The notes below the pieces were generated by a model that was given only the letters and a program-made list of their open reading frames with translations, had not been told where the DNA came from and ran no database searches. A stretch of 64,000 nt of DNA. Origin: Gemmatimonadota bacterium (GTDB lineage: Bacteria > Gemmatimonadota > Gemmatimonadetes > Longimicrobiales > Gaopeijiaceae). This document shows, piece by piece, positions 26,527 to 35,752 of the stretch (its first letter is position 1; each line of letters opens with the position of its first letter). Location of the stretch: the NCBI GenBank assembly GCA_028873815.1, contig JAPPNN010000004.1:1-64000 (forward strand), read 5' to 3'. The translations under genes were made by a program, and so were the position numbers.

Positions 26527-27098
26527 GCGACTGGAGTCTTGTCGGCGCGGCCGGGAAGGAAGTTCTGGAACCGCACCCAGACCTGGTCCCCGTCGCGGAT
26601 CTCGACGTCGAGCGTGTCCATGTCGCGCGGGCTGGGGCTTGCCGGGTCGTCGACGGCGCCCTCGAGGTCGAAGCTGCTCTTGTGGCAGGGGCACACGAAC
26701 CGGGATCGGTCGGGGGCCAGGTTAACGAAGCACCCGGCGTGGGGACAGATCACGTTGAACGCCTGCAGCGAGTCCTCCGTGCGGCGGAGATAGACCGCGC
26801 CGACGGGCATGTCCTGCTGCGTGTTCCATGCGTCGACGCGGTCGGCGGTGACGCGGAACTTCCGTGGGACCCCGTCCGCCGGGATGGCCGCAAGCCGGGC
26901 GACGGGGACCAGCGCGGGGTCGCTGGCGGCGCGTCGCAGCGGGTCGAAGACGACGCGAAGGCCCGACCAGACGGGTGCGAGGAGGGCCAGTCCGGCCGCA
27001 GCGATCGCCCCCGCCCCGGCCAGGAAGCCGCGGCGGGCGTGGCCGCTCGGGGTGGCGGTGGTTTTGTCTTGTGGGGTCTGCGGCGCCTGGCTGCTCAT
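26523..27098 (-). CDS. petC: Rieske iron-sulfur protein
   Basis: This 191-residue [2Fe-2S] subunit is the partner of the cytochrome b that follows. A twin-arginine-like anchor (ARRGFLAGAGAIAAAGLALL) precedes the cluster-binding motifs CPHAGC and CPCHKSSF. It starts at ATG 27098; no strong Shine-Dalgarno is seen. Its 5' region contains the 28-bp palindromic site at 27185-27212 that also occurs in front of the XRE regulator at 46823-47935. The stop codon overlaps the cytochrome b start by 4 nt. Confidence 0.9.
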   Translation of the reverse strand: MSSQAPQTPQDKTTATPSGHARRGFLAGAGAIAAAGLALLAPVWSGLRVVFDPLRRAASDPALVPVARLAAIPADGVPRKFRVTADRVDAWNTQQDMPVGAVYLRRTEDSLQAFNVICPHAGCFVNLAPDRSRFVCPCHKSSFDLEGAVDDPASPSPRDMDTLDVEIRDGDQVWVRFQNFLPGRADKTPVA

Positions 27099-27184
27099 TG
27101 GGTGCGGATCATCCGGCTTCCTGGTGTCGCTTGCCGAGTTGGCGAGGGTGACGGCGGAAGTTACGGACGAGCGCGGAACATCGC

Positions 27185-27212
27185 AATGTAATGTATACTT
27201 TACATTATGTAA
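27185..27212. promoter_or_regulatory. Palindromic operator-like site upstream of the Rieske operon
   Basis: AT-rich sequence in a GC-rich context contains AATGTAA at the left and a perfect palindrome TTACATTATGTAA at 27200-27212. It matches 24 of 28 positions of the site at 47974-48001, in the same orientation relative to the downstream gene. An additional 9-bp inverted repeat, ATGTATACT (27191-27199) with AGTATACAT (27218-27226), encloses the palindrome. It is probably a binding site for a dimeric regulator overlapping the promoter. Confidence 0.65.
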
Positions 27213-27250
27213 TCTCTAGTATACATACCACATAGGAGTGCGGGGCCCGG

Positions 27251-30200
27251 CTACCCCTCCTGGAACGGCACGAATTCGTGGGCGAGCCCCGGCAGTTCGA
27301 GCGACAGGGCCAGCTCGTGGGCTTCGTCGGCCAGATCCGGGAGCGGCACACCACTTCTCCGCCCCAGCCGGACCTGCTCCAGCGTGAGCCGTAGCCACGC
27401 CACCGGTTCGGCGTTCCGGGTGGCCAGGGCACCTTCCTCCAGCATCTTCAGCGCGCCGTCTCCGTCGCCCGTGCGCGACTGCAGGCGTGCGTGGAAGAGG
27501 ATGAGGTCCACAGATGTGCCTCCGGGGGTCTTGTCCGGCGGAAAGCGCCTGGCGAGGCGTTTGGCCTGTCCGAGCTTCCCCAACTCCAGAAGGCAGTTCC
27601 CCAGGATGCTCGTGTGCCGGGGTATCAGGTTCGGGGGTATCGGCGGCCTGGTGTCGTCGACCGCCTTGTCCGCTACGCCGGCCTCGCCCACGGCTGCGTC
27701 GCCGACAGTCCCGTCACGGTCACCAACCGCGTCGATGGCGGACTTCGCTTCCTGCGGATCTCCCTCGGCAAGGGCCAGCGCCGCTTGTGCCATCCGCTCC
27801 ATGCACTTCACCACGGGACAGTCCATGTGCTCCGCGACGGCCCGTGCCTGGCTGAGCATCTGGGCGGCCGGCTCGAGACTGCCGGTATTCGTATGCCACT
27901 CGGCGAGGTCCAGCAGGAGTTGCGCGTACGAAGCGGGGTCTTCCACGGACCTGGCGGCTGCGTTGACCTTGGCCTGCAGTTTCCGGCCCTCCGGCGTCGC
28001 GAGCCGGCCCACGGCATTGAGGGCTACGGTGTGACGGTGCAGCGCGTACATCACCTCGTCCTTCAGACGCGCCCGCATCGCGATCTCGACCGCCCGCATC
28101 GCGTGACGCAGGCCGCCCTTGGGGTCGCCGCAAGCCACCTTCATGGCCAGGGAGGCCTCGGTGCGGCAGCGTGCGACATCGTCCCGACTCGTCGGCCTCT
28201 TCCCGATCCCGGCCAGGAGTTCGGCCATCGCCTCGTAGTCCGCCGACCTGTGCAGGACCTGGAGGACCGTGTCCCGAATCGTGGGCGCCAGCCATCCCTC
28301 GCCGAGTTTCCCAGCTTCGTCCAGGAGCCTCTCGAGTTCGGAGAGCACGGCCTCGGTGCCGTCCAGCCCAAGAAGATGGCGCGCATCGGTCACCGCCAGC
28401 CCGAGCTGGATGGCGTCTGCCGGGGACAGGTCGCCGCGGGGAGACATGATCCCCCTGGCCACGCGGAGGACGCCGGTCAGCCGCCGCGACCGATAACACG
28501 CCCATGCGAGGCGAACCCCAATTTGGGCCCTGGCCGGGGCCTCGCTGACCTGATAGGCGGCTGCAAGTACGGGGAGACGGGTGGAGACGCCATCGCGCGG
28601 GGCCCGCTCAAGTGCCTGGATGGCGAACAGCTGCGCCCGATCGCTGTCTCCGGCACGGTGGTAGTGTACGGACGCCGCCGCCAATAGCGCGTTGTCGGAA
28701 CGCCTTACCAGGAGTTCGGCCACCGAACGATGGAGACCGGACCGGCGACCGGGGCTGAGGGTCCGATAGACGGCCTGGCGAACGAGACCGTGGCGTAAAC
28801 GAGCCCGGGTGCCGGCCCAGGAGATCAGGCTCGACGCTTCAAGCCGCTCCAGCGCCCCGATGCACTGTTCAGTGGTTGCCTCCAGGATCTGTGCCAACTC
28901 AGCGGCGCTGGCCGCGTCGCGGAGGACGGCGAGCCCGTAGAACACCTGCCTTCCGACATCGTCGAGCCCGGTCAGGTGCCGAGCGACGATATGCTCTACC
29001 GACACGGGGATGGGGACGCTCCACTCGTCCGGCGCGGGCAGCTTTTCGGGCTGTGTAGCGAGCTCGACGACGAAGAGCGGGTTTCCGCCGGCCAGTTGCG
29101 ACATTCGCCCCAGCCAGCGGTCGCTGAGCGTGATTGGCGATATCGACCGGGCCAGATTTGCCGCGTCGGCCGCGCTCAGCTCGCCGAGGTGGATGGATTC
29201 GGCGTCCGGACCACGCTTCAGTTCCTCGGTGAAACGCGAGAGACGTTCGCTCCTGGCCAACTCTTCGGGACGGTAGGCGACAACGAGGTTGAAGTAGCCC
29301 TGTGACCAGCGCCGGTGCAGGTGCTGGAGTACCATGGCCGACTCGTCGTCGACGAAATGGAAGTCGTCCACGACAAGGAGAATCGGCTCTGTCTTCGCCA
29401 TCGTGGCAAACAGGTGGAGGAATGCATCACCCGCATGCCGTGCGGCGTGGCCGCCCGGCAACGAAACCTGCCGCGGCATGTGGGTGTCCTCGGTAAACTG
29501 GGGCAACAGCGACAGCATGACGGAACGCCACGGATTGTGCAGTTCCCGGAGGAAGGGAAGCACCCAGGGAGCCCTCAGTCCCTGCGCGAGAGAGCTCAGA
29601 GGGATGTCCGCCGCCAGTTCTTCCGGGCGTATCCGGATTACCCGCACCTGGCGGGATGAAAGACCCTCGAGCACCTCTTCCAGGAATCGGGTCTTGCCGA
29701 CCCCGGCGGCGCCACGGACCGTAATCGCGCCCCAGGGACGGACGTCCGGGGTCTGCAGCATGCGCTTGGTCAGCGTCGCCCTTTCGGTGGCACGTCCCAG
29801 AAAGGGAATCTTCCTGCCGAGCCTCGTGTACGGTACGGATGTGAGCGAGGCAGTCTCGCCGTAGACGCTCCTGAGGGCTTTCAGAAGCGCTCTCGTTTCC
29901 GGTTGCGGCACCCAATCTTCCTCCGCGAGGGCCCGTTCGGCGAACGCCCGATAGACGGACTCCGCCTCTCGCACCGACCCGTACAGCGCACGCGCGTGCA
30001 TCGCCCTCCGGAGCGCTTCCTCCTCATCGGGCGACAGCTTGAGAAGCGTCCCCACGGCCTCTTCGGCAACGATTCCGTTTCGCGTAAGTTCCGCGTTCTT
30101 CCAGCTCGCGTGGGCGGCCGTCTCCAGCTTGGCCTGATGAGCGGCCTGCTGGCCCCGGATCCAGTCGGCGCACGATGCGACGAACTTCTTGGGCAGCGCG

Positions 30201-30610
30201 GAGAGGAATCCGGATTCCAGGAGTTCCGCAGCCGCCTTGAAATTCTCCGCTCCGATCAGGCGGTCGAATTCCTGCAGGTCGGTGGCCACCGCATCGGGGT
30301 GAGCCCGGACGAGTTCGCCATCCAGTGAGACGATCGTGGCTCTGCACCGGTGGTTGGTCTGGTAGACCAGCTGGCTGAGCCGGTGGCGCACGGCCTTTGT
30401 GTCGCGGTCCCCCCAGAGATGTTCCTGCACGGTGGATCGAGGGATTTCCGTCGCCGGGAGTCCGTACGCGACAGCCACGAGCGCACTCTGGAACGGCGAG
30501 AGCTTGACGGGGCTGCCGTCCCGAATGAGGATCGGGCCGCCGAAGAGGCGGAGCAGCAGCCCGGTTTGTGCGCCAGTACGATCGGTGGTCGGTACGGGCC
30601 TGCTCATCAT
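27251..30610 (-). CDS. SARP-like regulator: winged helix, BTAD and AAA-type ATPase
   Basis: This 1,119-residue protein has an N-terminal winged-helix/BTAD region (LRLFGGPILIRDGSPVKLSP to about residue 250). An ATPase of the MalT/AfsR type follows, with Walker A GAAGVGKT near 300 and Walker B ILLVVDDFHF near 400. The rest, about 600 residues, is helical and TPR-like. It starts at ATG 30610 within the stop of the AraC-type gene (ATGATGA). Such proteins usually integrate a signal to activate nearby operons. Neighbours suggest the Rieske operon or the qhp genes as targets, but no binding evidence exists. Confidence 0.78.
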   Translation of the reverse strand: MMSRPVPTTDRTGAQTGLLLRLFGGPILIRDGSPVKLSPFQSALVAVAYGLPATEIPRSTVQEHLWGDRDTKAVRHRLSQLVYQTNHRCRATIVSLDGELVRAHPDAVATDLQEFDRLIGAENFKAAAELLESGFLSALPKKFVASCADWIRGQQAAHQAKLETAAHASWKNAELTRNGIVAEEAVGTLLKLSPDEEEALRRAMHARALYGSVREAESVYRAFAERALAEEDWVPQPETRALLKALRSVYGETASLTSVPYTRLGRKIPFLGRATERATLTKRMLQTPDVRPWGAITVRGAAGVGKTRFLEEVLEGLSSRQVRVIRIRPEELAADIPLSSLAQGLRAPWVLPFLRELHNPWRSVMLSLLPQFTEDTHMPRQVSLPGGHAARHAGDAFLHLFATMAKTEPILLVVDDFHFVDDESAMVLQHLHRRWSQGYFNLVVAYRPEELARSERLSRFTEELKRGPDAESIHLGELSAADAANLARSISPITLSDRWLGRMSQLAGGNPLFVVELATQPEKLPAPDEWSVPIPVSVEHIVARHLTGLDDVGRQVFYGLAVLRDAASAAELAQILEATTEQCIGALERLEASSLISWAGTRARLRHGLVRQAVYRTLSPGRRSGLHRSVAELLVRRSDNALLAAASVHYHRAGDSDRAQLFAIQALERAPRDGVSTRLPVLAAAYQVSEAPARAQIGVRLAWACYRSRRLTGVLRVARGIMSPRGDLSPADAIQLGLAVTDARHLLGLDGTEAVLSELERLLDEAGKLGEGWLAPTIRDTVLQVLHRSADYEAMAELLAGIGKRPTSRDDVARCRTEASLAMKVACGDPKGGLRHAMRAVEIAMRARLKDEVMYALHRHTVALNAVGRLATPEGRKLQAKVNAAARSVEDPASYAQLLLDLAEWHTNTGSLEPAAQMLSQARAVAEHMDCPVVKCMERMAQAALALAEGDPQEAKSAIDAVGDRDGTVGDAAVGEAGVADKAVDDTRPPIPPNLIPRHTSILGNCLLELGKLGQAKRLARRFPPDKTPGGTSVDLILFHARLQSRTGDGDGALKMLEEGALATRNAEPVAWLRLTLEQVRLGRRSGVPLPDLADEAHELALSLELPGLAHEFVPFQEG

Positions 30611-31470
30611 CGCGCGTTCGCGACGGCCCTGGTGGCTCGTCGCCTGGAGGAGACAGAGGGTTCGATTTCGGTTTCGGCGATGGAGGGTCGTGAACCCACG
30701 ACCTTCGAGGTGACGCCACCGATGGCCACCTCTCGAACCAGCCAGGATTCGAAGACCCATTCCCAGCCATACCGTTCCCGCGTGTGCTGGGGGCGAATGC
30801 CGCAGAGACGGTGCATTTGGTTGCTCATGGAGAAGCCGTCCGGGTAGCCCATCGAAGTGGCCACCTTGAAGAGGCTCTCCGTACTGTTCTGCAGCTTGAT
30901 TGTCGCGCGTATCAGGCGAGCGATGTGAAGCCAGTGGGACGGAACGGGCAGCCCGCTGTTGAGAAGCCTGCGGCCGAGAGCCCGTCTGGACACGTACAGG
31001 CTTCTGGCCAGGTCGGTGATGGTGCTGAGCCTGGCGCTGAGTTCGACGATGCGCTGTATGATGTTCCTGGTGGTCGGGTCCACCGAGAAGCCCCGCCAGG
31101 CCATGTAGTCCGTGACGCTCTGCGCGAGGGCGACGGGTGGCCGGCGTATGACCTGCGCGATTTCGTGAGGATGCGGCGTTTCGTGGTGCGGCACTACCGC
31201 CTGGGGCCTGGTTTTCTGAACGGCCCGGAGAATCGGCACCAGGGGCGCGCGCTCGTCACTGTCGGGCAGGATGATCGCGAGGGCGACGCCGGCGAGCCGG
31301 CTGGCGACGAAGTCGGTGGCTTCGCTCCACCCGTCGGCCTCGAGATCCCAAGCCATGATCCAGCCGCCTCCATGCGGCTGAATCGGATCGGCGAGGTCGA
31401 CTTCATGAAGACGGCTGTACGGCGGCCCCAACAGGGACACCGCACTACGGCGGCTTCGGTTGTTCGGCAT
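30607..31470 (-). CDS. AraC-family transcriptional regulator
   Basis: This is a 287-residue regulator. The C-terminal double helix-turn-helix includes TITDLARSLYVSRRALGRRL (residues about 150-170) and SLFKVATSMGYPDGFSMSNQMHRLCG, the conserved second-HTH motif. The N-terminal part contains no recognisable AraC cupin and may be a small sensor domain. It starts at ATG 31470 and is coupled to the SARP-like gene. Characterised qhp loci have an AraC-type regulator (QhpR) that switches on the operon with amines. This gene is 6 kb from qhpE, so that role is possible but unproven. Confidence 0.8.
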   Translation of the reverse strand: MPNNRSRRSAVSLLGPPYSRLHEVDLADPIQPHGGGWIMAWDLEADGWSEATDFVASRLAGVALAIILPDSDERAPLVPILRAVQKTRPQAVVPHHETPHPHEIAQVIRRPPVALAQSVTDYMAWRGFSVDPTTRNIIQRIVELSARLSTITDLARSLYVSRRALGRRLLNSGLPVPSHWLHIARLIRATIKLQNSTESLFKVATSMGYPDGFSMSNQMHRLCGIRPQHTRERYGWEWVFESWLVREVAIGGVTSKVVGSRPSIAETEIEPSVSSRRRATRAVANAR

Positions 31471-31765
31471 GTTGATGGTTGCTCCTGGCTTGGGCGGTTA
31501 TTTGCCCAGTCAGGCTAGTTCGTTACCATCACTGACCGATCACCGCCGCCCCACCCCTCTTCCCGTCTACAAGGACACAGGGGGGCGTGATTGCGCTGAA
31601 AGCGAACAGCCGGCGTGTCTGTTCGGATGCTATTCGTGTCTTTCGGTCACCGATTCTCGCTCGTCGGCCCGCAACTTGCGCACGGTCCGTTAACGAATGG
31701 ATCTTGCGGGCTGAAACGTACGTCTGGTTGAACATCAGTTCACCGCTGATTCCAACATCGAGTGA
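31471..31765. other. Divergent promoter region without gene
   Basis: This 295-bp region separates the minus-strand regulator pair from the plus-strand membrane protein gene. It must hold promoters for both directions. No strong consensus boxes, terminator or repeat stood out, and no open frame has family similarity. Confidence 0.45.
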
Positions 31766-33388
31766 TTGCCGAAATTGCCTGAAATAACCACAGTATCCGC
31801 CGCCGAGGCCGACACGTCCCTCCTGACCGCGCTGCGCCGCCTGCGCGGCCGCGCCACCCTCGGCGATGTCGTGTCCGCCACGGGCATGCCCGAGGACCAG
31901 GCCGAGACCGCGCTCAAGGGCCTGCTCGAGACCCACCGGGGCCACCTGGAAGTCTCCGATTCGGGGGATCTCCTCTACCAGTTCGACCCCAGGCTGATCG
32001 AGCGGGCGCGGGAACCCTTCGGAGTCCGTTTCCGGAGGGCCGCGTGGTCCGCGTTCAAGACGGGCTTCAAGGTATGGACAGCCGTCATGCTGGTCGTCTA
32101 TTTCATCGTCTTTGTGGCCCTGATCATCGCGGCCATGACCGCGAACCGGGACGGCCGCGGCTTCGGCCGGCGTGGCTTCGGCCTGGGCGACCTCTTCATC
32201 CTGCACTGGCTCATGGGGGGCAGGGGATGGAGCCGGGGGAGCCTCTACTACGGACATAGCCACGCCAGGCGGCTGCCGAAGGACGCCCGGCCGCCGTTCT
32301 ACAAGAAGGTCTTCGCGTTCATCTTCGGCCCCGAGGAGCCACGGCCGAACCAGCTGCAGAAGGACAGGAGCACGTTGCAGCTGATCCGGGCGCGCAAGGG
32401 CGTGCTCACTTCGGCCGAACTGGTCGAACACACCGGGCTGCCGCTGACGGACGCGCAAGAGGAGCTGGGACGCCTGACCGGCGCCCACGGGGGCGACCCG
32501 GGGGTGTCCGAGCGGGGAGAGGTTGTCTACACCTTCTCCGGCCTGATGAAAAGCGCCCACGGGAAGGTCAGGGCGCGCGAACCCAATCCTGCGTGGCTTC
32601 GCCTGGAATACCCGAAGAAGCTGACCGGCAACAACGCCGGCGCCAACTGGGGCATCGGCGCGATGAACGGGTTCAACCTGACGGCGGCGACCGTGATCGG
32701 GCTGGGTCCGGCCCTGCAGACCACGACTGCGGCGGCGGTGGCGGTCGATCCGCTGTGGTTCTGGGGACTTGGGGTCGTCCCGCTGACGTTCAGCAGCATG
32801 TTCTTCGGGATACCGCTGGTGCGGTCACTGGGGCTCAGGCGCGAGAACGCTGGACGCCTGCGCCGGAACGTGCGCCGTTTGCTGATCGGGCTGGTGTACA
32901 GCCGCAGTGTCGGGGCGGTGCGCTGGGTCAGTGTCGCCGACGCGATTCGGCACGTAACACCAAGGCTGAAGGACTGGAATGTCGGCCCGCGGGTCGTGCT
33001 CAAGGAGCTGGAGACGCTCGCGGCCGAGTTCAACGCCGAGGTCGAGGCGGATGACGACGGTTTCCGGTATCGCTTCCCGGCCATCCGCGGAACGTTCGTG
33101 GAAGCCGAGTTGACGCGCCGCGCGCTGAAGCTTGGGGATCAGAAGCTCGGCCGGATCGTCTACGCGACCTCCGACACGAGCGAAGAGGCTTCGAAGCGGG
33201 ATCTGGAGGCGTTCGACCGCGAGTTGATGCGTGCCGAAGTGGATGTCTCGCGCTACCTGCCGTCTCCCGGCGAGGTGGGCTACGAGGAGGACTTCGAGGT
33301 GGTGATGGAGGACAAGCGCCCGGCGCGGGTCAGGTCCCGTCCCCGGGGTCGCCCGTCCCGGCCTCGATCTCGGCCGCAATGGCGTTGA
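31766..33388 (+). CDS. Membrane protein with repeated winged-helix-like units, unknown function
   Basis: This 540-residue protein carries three similar cytosolic units of about 50 residues: RATLGDVVSATGMPEDQAETALKG (begins near 30), GVLTSAELVEHTGLPLTDAQ (near 210) and VSVADAIRHVTPRLKDWNVG (near 390). Each ends in a beta-hairpin-like LLYQF / VVYTF / FRYRF. Between them are transmembrane stretches (VWTAVMLVVYFIVFVALIIA and LWFWGLGVVPLTFSSMFFG). It has a TTG start at 31766 and no good Shine-Dalgarno. The 3' end overlaps the convergent dsbA-like gene by 59 nt. I do not recognise the family; membrane-bound DNA binding or a protein-interaction scaffold are possibilities. Confidence 0.6.
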   Translation: MPKLPEITTVSAAEADTSLLTALRRLRGRATLGDVVSATGMPEDQAETALKGLLETHRGHLEVSDSGDLLYQFDPRLIERAREPFGVRFRRAAWSAFKTGFKVWTAVMLVVYFIVFVALIIAAMTANRDGRGFGRRGFGLGDLFILHWLMGGRGWSRGSLYYGHSHARRLPKDARPPFYKKVFAFIFGPEEPRPNQLQKDRSTLQLIRARKGVLTSAELVEHTGLPLTDAQEELGRLTGAHGGDPGVSERGEVVYTFSGLMKSAHGKVRAREPNPAWLRLEYPKKLTGNNAGANWGIGAMNGFNLTAATVIGLGPALQTTTAAAVAVDPLWFWGLGVVPLTFSSMFFGIPLVRSLGLRRENAGRLRRNVRRLLIGLVYSRSVGAVRWVSVADAIRHVTPRLKDWNVGPRVVLKELETLAAEFNAEVEADDDGFRYRFPAIRGTFVEAELTRRALKLGDQKLGRIVYATSDTSEEASKRDLEAFDRELMRAEVDVSRYLPSPGEVGYEEDFEVVMEDKRPARVRSRPRGRPSRPRSRPQWR

Positions 33389-34115
33389 ACGCGTCACGCC
33401 ACCACGCGATGGGTTGAGCCCCCACCAGGGGCACGCCGTTGACCAGGAAGGACGGTGTGCCCCGGATGCCGAGGCGGCCGCCGGAGAGGATGCCGCTGCG
33501 GACCCGCGGCCGGTGGCGTTCCTCCGCCACGCAGGCCTGAAACTCCGCCGCGTCTACGCCGGCCTCGCGTGCGAGTTCTTCGAAGACGGGGCTCGGGTCG
33601 CCCAGGCTCTTCCACTCGGCCTGGCGCTCGTAGAGCAGCCTGCTCATGGGCGAGAAGCGGTCCTGTTCGCCCGCGCACTCGGCCGCATACGCCGCGGGAA
33701 GCCCGTTGGCGAACATCCCGCTGACATAGGTCACGTACTTCCAGCGGACCTTTCCGGTCTCGACGTATTCCTCCATGAGCGTGGGGAACGTCTCGGTGTG
33801 GAATCGGCGGCAGTAGCCGCAACCGTAGTCGCTGAACTCGACCACGGCGATGGGGGCGTCCTCGGACCCGAAATCGAAACCGATCTCGGCCAGCGTGAAC
33901 TCCTGGGCCGGCGGCGTCAGCGTCGTGCCGCCGTCGGACAGCATCGAGGTCGGAATCGACTGGGACGCGCTTCCCGATGTTGTGCCGCCTTCGCGGGCGG
34001 CGGCTCTTCCGCTCCCGTCCTCGGGAGCCCCGCCATCGCCACCGCCGCCGTCGCATCCGAGCGCGACGAGCAGTGCCGCGACCGGCACGAGCGCCCTGTT
34101 CATATGCCTTCTCAC
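33330..34115 (-). CDS. DsbA-family thiol oxidoreductase lipoprotein
   Basis: This 261-residue lipoprotein has the signal RALVPVAALLVALGC followed by a Gly-rich linker. The thioredoxin fold contains the CxxC active site in DYGCGYCRRFH, and cis-Pro is in GIRGTPSFLVNG. It probably forms or isomerises disulfides in periplasmic substrates. It starts at GTG 34115, coupled to the RDD gene by a GTGA overlap; ATG 34103 is an alternative. It is the last gene of a three-gene minus-strand operon. Confidence 0.88.
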   Translation of the reverse strand: MRRHMNRALVPVAALLVALGCDGGGGDGGAPEDGSGRAAAREGGTTSGSASQSIPTSMLSDGGTTLTPPAQEFTLAEIGFDFGSEDAPIAVVEFSDYGCGYCRRFHTETFPTLMEEYVETGKVRWKYVTYVSGMFANGLPAAYAAECAGEQDRFSPMSRLLYERQAEWKSLGDPSPVFEELAREAGVDAAEFQACVAEERHRPRVRSGILSGGRLGIRGTPSFLVNGVPLVGAQPIAWWRDAFNAIAAEIEAGTGDPGDGT

Positions 34116-35113
34116 GATTGCCGTTCTCCTGTGTCCTCCGGCGTCGCTTCCGCGACCTCCTGGCCAGCCTCGGCGTCGTCGTCCGCCGAACTCGAATCCT
34201 GACGCCGTCCGGCCCGTTCCGCCACCCCTTCACCATAGACGCGGCCGGGGTGCAGGCGGTTGGGCATCCGTTCGCGGATCACCACGGTCTCGGTGATCTT
34301 GTCGTGGATCGCTTGCCGGTTCGGGTCCCACCACACCTGCGCGAACCCGAGCAGGCCGGTCGCGAGGCCGGCCATGTAGCCACCGGCCCGCTCGAGCGAC
34401 ATGTACAGCCCCAGCGGCTCGCCGTTTAGCCTCACCACACGCAGCCCCATCGCCTTCTTGCCAGGGGTCCGGCCCTGCCACAGCGCGAGGAAGAGGGTGA
34501 GGTAGACGGTGCCCCACCCGAAGACCAGGCCGGCTTCGTCGGCTGCGTCCCGGATCCAGGTGAAGAGGGTAGACCGCGATTCGGCCTCGGCCAACTGCTC
34601 GCGCAGCTCGTCGCGTTCCTCGCGGCTGTCGGCGAGGTCGTCCTCGAGATCGTCCACGCGGGCGAGCAGCGCGGCGACGCCGTCGTCGATGTCCCTTGCC
34701 GCCTCGCTTTCGAGCGGCACGGCGTTTCCTTCCGGCGTTCCGCTTGCGACGTCCTCGGCCACGGGCACGGCCACCTCGCCCTCCGGTTCCGCCATCATGC
34801 GTATCATCGCCGGAACAATCGTGGTGACCCCGATGGCGACCACGAAGACCATCGCTCCCGCGCATCCCAGCGCGAACTTCTGGGCGCGCGTCGCGGTCGC
34901 GCCGTCCGTGCGCTTCGTTGCCATCCGGAGGAGCATCAGGCCCGCGATCCCTCCCAGGACCCGCCAGCCGAGCAGCTGCAGGAACCCGATGATGACCAGG
35001 TCCAGGAGCAGCGCGACCAGGCGGCGCCAGGGTTCGGCGAGCGGCGTGCCCAGCAGGTCGGGTGTGACCGAAAACGCGTCGGGCGTGACGATCGACCTCG
35101 GGTCGCCGTTCAT
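34112..35113 (-). CDS. RDD-family membrane protein
   Basis: This is a 333-residue protein with an RDD domain split by a coiled coil. The first transmembrane part is LVALLLDLVIIGFLQLLGW. A long acidic helix with the pattern DDLEDDLADSREERDELREQ (about 155-175) follows. The remaining RDD half contains GRTPGKKAMGLRVV and a C-terminal WDPNRQAIHDKI. The family is linked to transport or ion homeostasis without a firm mechanism. The inserted coiled coil suggests oligomerisation or a partner. It lies between a zinc-ribbon protein (7-nt gap) and the DsbA-like gene (4-nt overlap). Confidence 0.8.
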   Translation of the reverse strand: MNGDPRSIVTPDAFSVTPDLLGTPLAEPWRRLVALLLDLVIIGFLQLLGWRVLGGIAGLMLLRMATKRTDGATATRAQKFALGCAGAMVFVVAIGVTTIVPAMIRMMAEPEGEVAVPVAEDVASGTPEGNAVPLESEAARDIDDGVAALLARVDDLEDDLADSREERDELREQLAEAESRSTLFTWIRDAADEAGLVFGWGTVYLTLFLALWQGRTPGKKAMGLRVVRLNGEPLGLYMSLERAGGYMAGLATGLLGFAQVWWDPNRQAIHDKITETVVIRERMPNRLHPGRVYGEGVAERAGRRQDSSSADDDAEAGQEVAEATPEDTGERQS

Positions 35114-35120
35114 CGGTGGC

Positions 35121-35585
35121 TCAGCGGCGTCGGAGGAGCCCGCCCAGGACCAGGCCGGCGGCCACGCCCGCCAGAGCGGTTACGATCAGCAGGGTTTCCA
35201 GGCTTCGGGTCGGTGCGGCGGGCGGGTCCGCGACGGCTGCGTCGTCCGCTGTGGGTGGGCCCCCGACGGTCGGGTCGTGCGCGGCTTCCTCCAGCCGGGC
35301 GAGAACGCGCTCCCTTTCGTCCTCGAGTCCGCAGGCCGGGCACGACACGAAGCCGCGTTCGCGCGCGGTGCGGTTGGTAAATGCAAGTTCGCCATCCCCG
35401 TGAGGGCATGGCACGCCTGCAGGCAGCGGGGCGATGATCTCGTAGAACGCCCCCTTCGACAACTCCAGCTCACGCGCCAACTGGTTCACGCCGGCGTCGG
35501 AGTACCAGTACTGCTCGTTCGCCTGCCTGACCACGTCGTCCGGCATCTGCTTCGAGGCGCCCGGGGGTTCGTCGAACGTCGCCAT
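35121..35585 (-). CDS. Zinc-ribbon protein with C-terminal membrane anchor
   Basis: This is a 154-residue protein. An N-terminal helical region (QYWYSDAGVNQLARELELSK) resembles a small helix-turn-helix. A CPHG...CPAC pair could bind zinc, and LLIVTALAGVAAGLVLGGLL is a terminal transmembrane helix. It starts at MATFDEPPG (35585), chosen over the longer frame, which lacks coding character. It is the first gene of the operon with the RDD and DsbA-like proteins. Function unknown. Confidence 0.65.
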   Translation of the reverse strand: MATFDEPPGASKQMPDDVVRQANEQYWYSDAGVNQLARELELSKGAFYEIIAPLPAGVPCPHGDGELAFTNRTARERGFVSCPACGLEDERERVLARLEEAAHDPTVGGPPTADDAAVADPPAAPTRSLETLLIVTALAGVAAGLVLGGLLRRR

Positions 35586-35752
35586 CCTGGAAAGCCAAGG
35601 TCGTGAGACACGCTGCCGGGACCCCGGGACACGTCGCCCCGGATCGCCAGGCCAAGCTACCCATAAAGGTACAGCGGGCGATACGATGTATACACGGGCG
35701 GGGATAGCGCTGTCCCTCCGGCCCCGGGCCACGCCAACCGACAAGGGATCGC

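Noticed and set aside
35586-35752. Cobalamin riboswitch before the adenosyltransferase operon
   Set aside because: No B12-box-like GCCACTG or matching fold could be found by eye.
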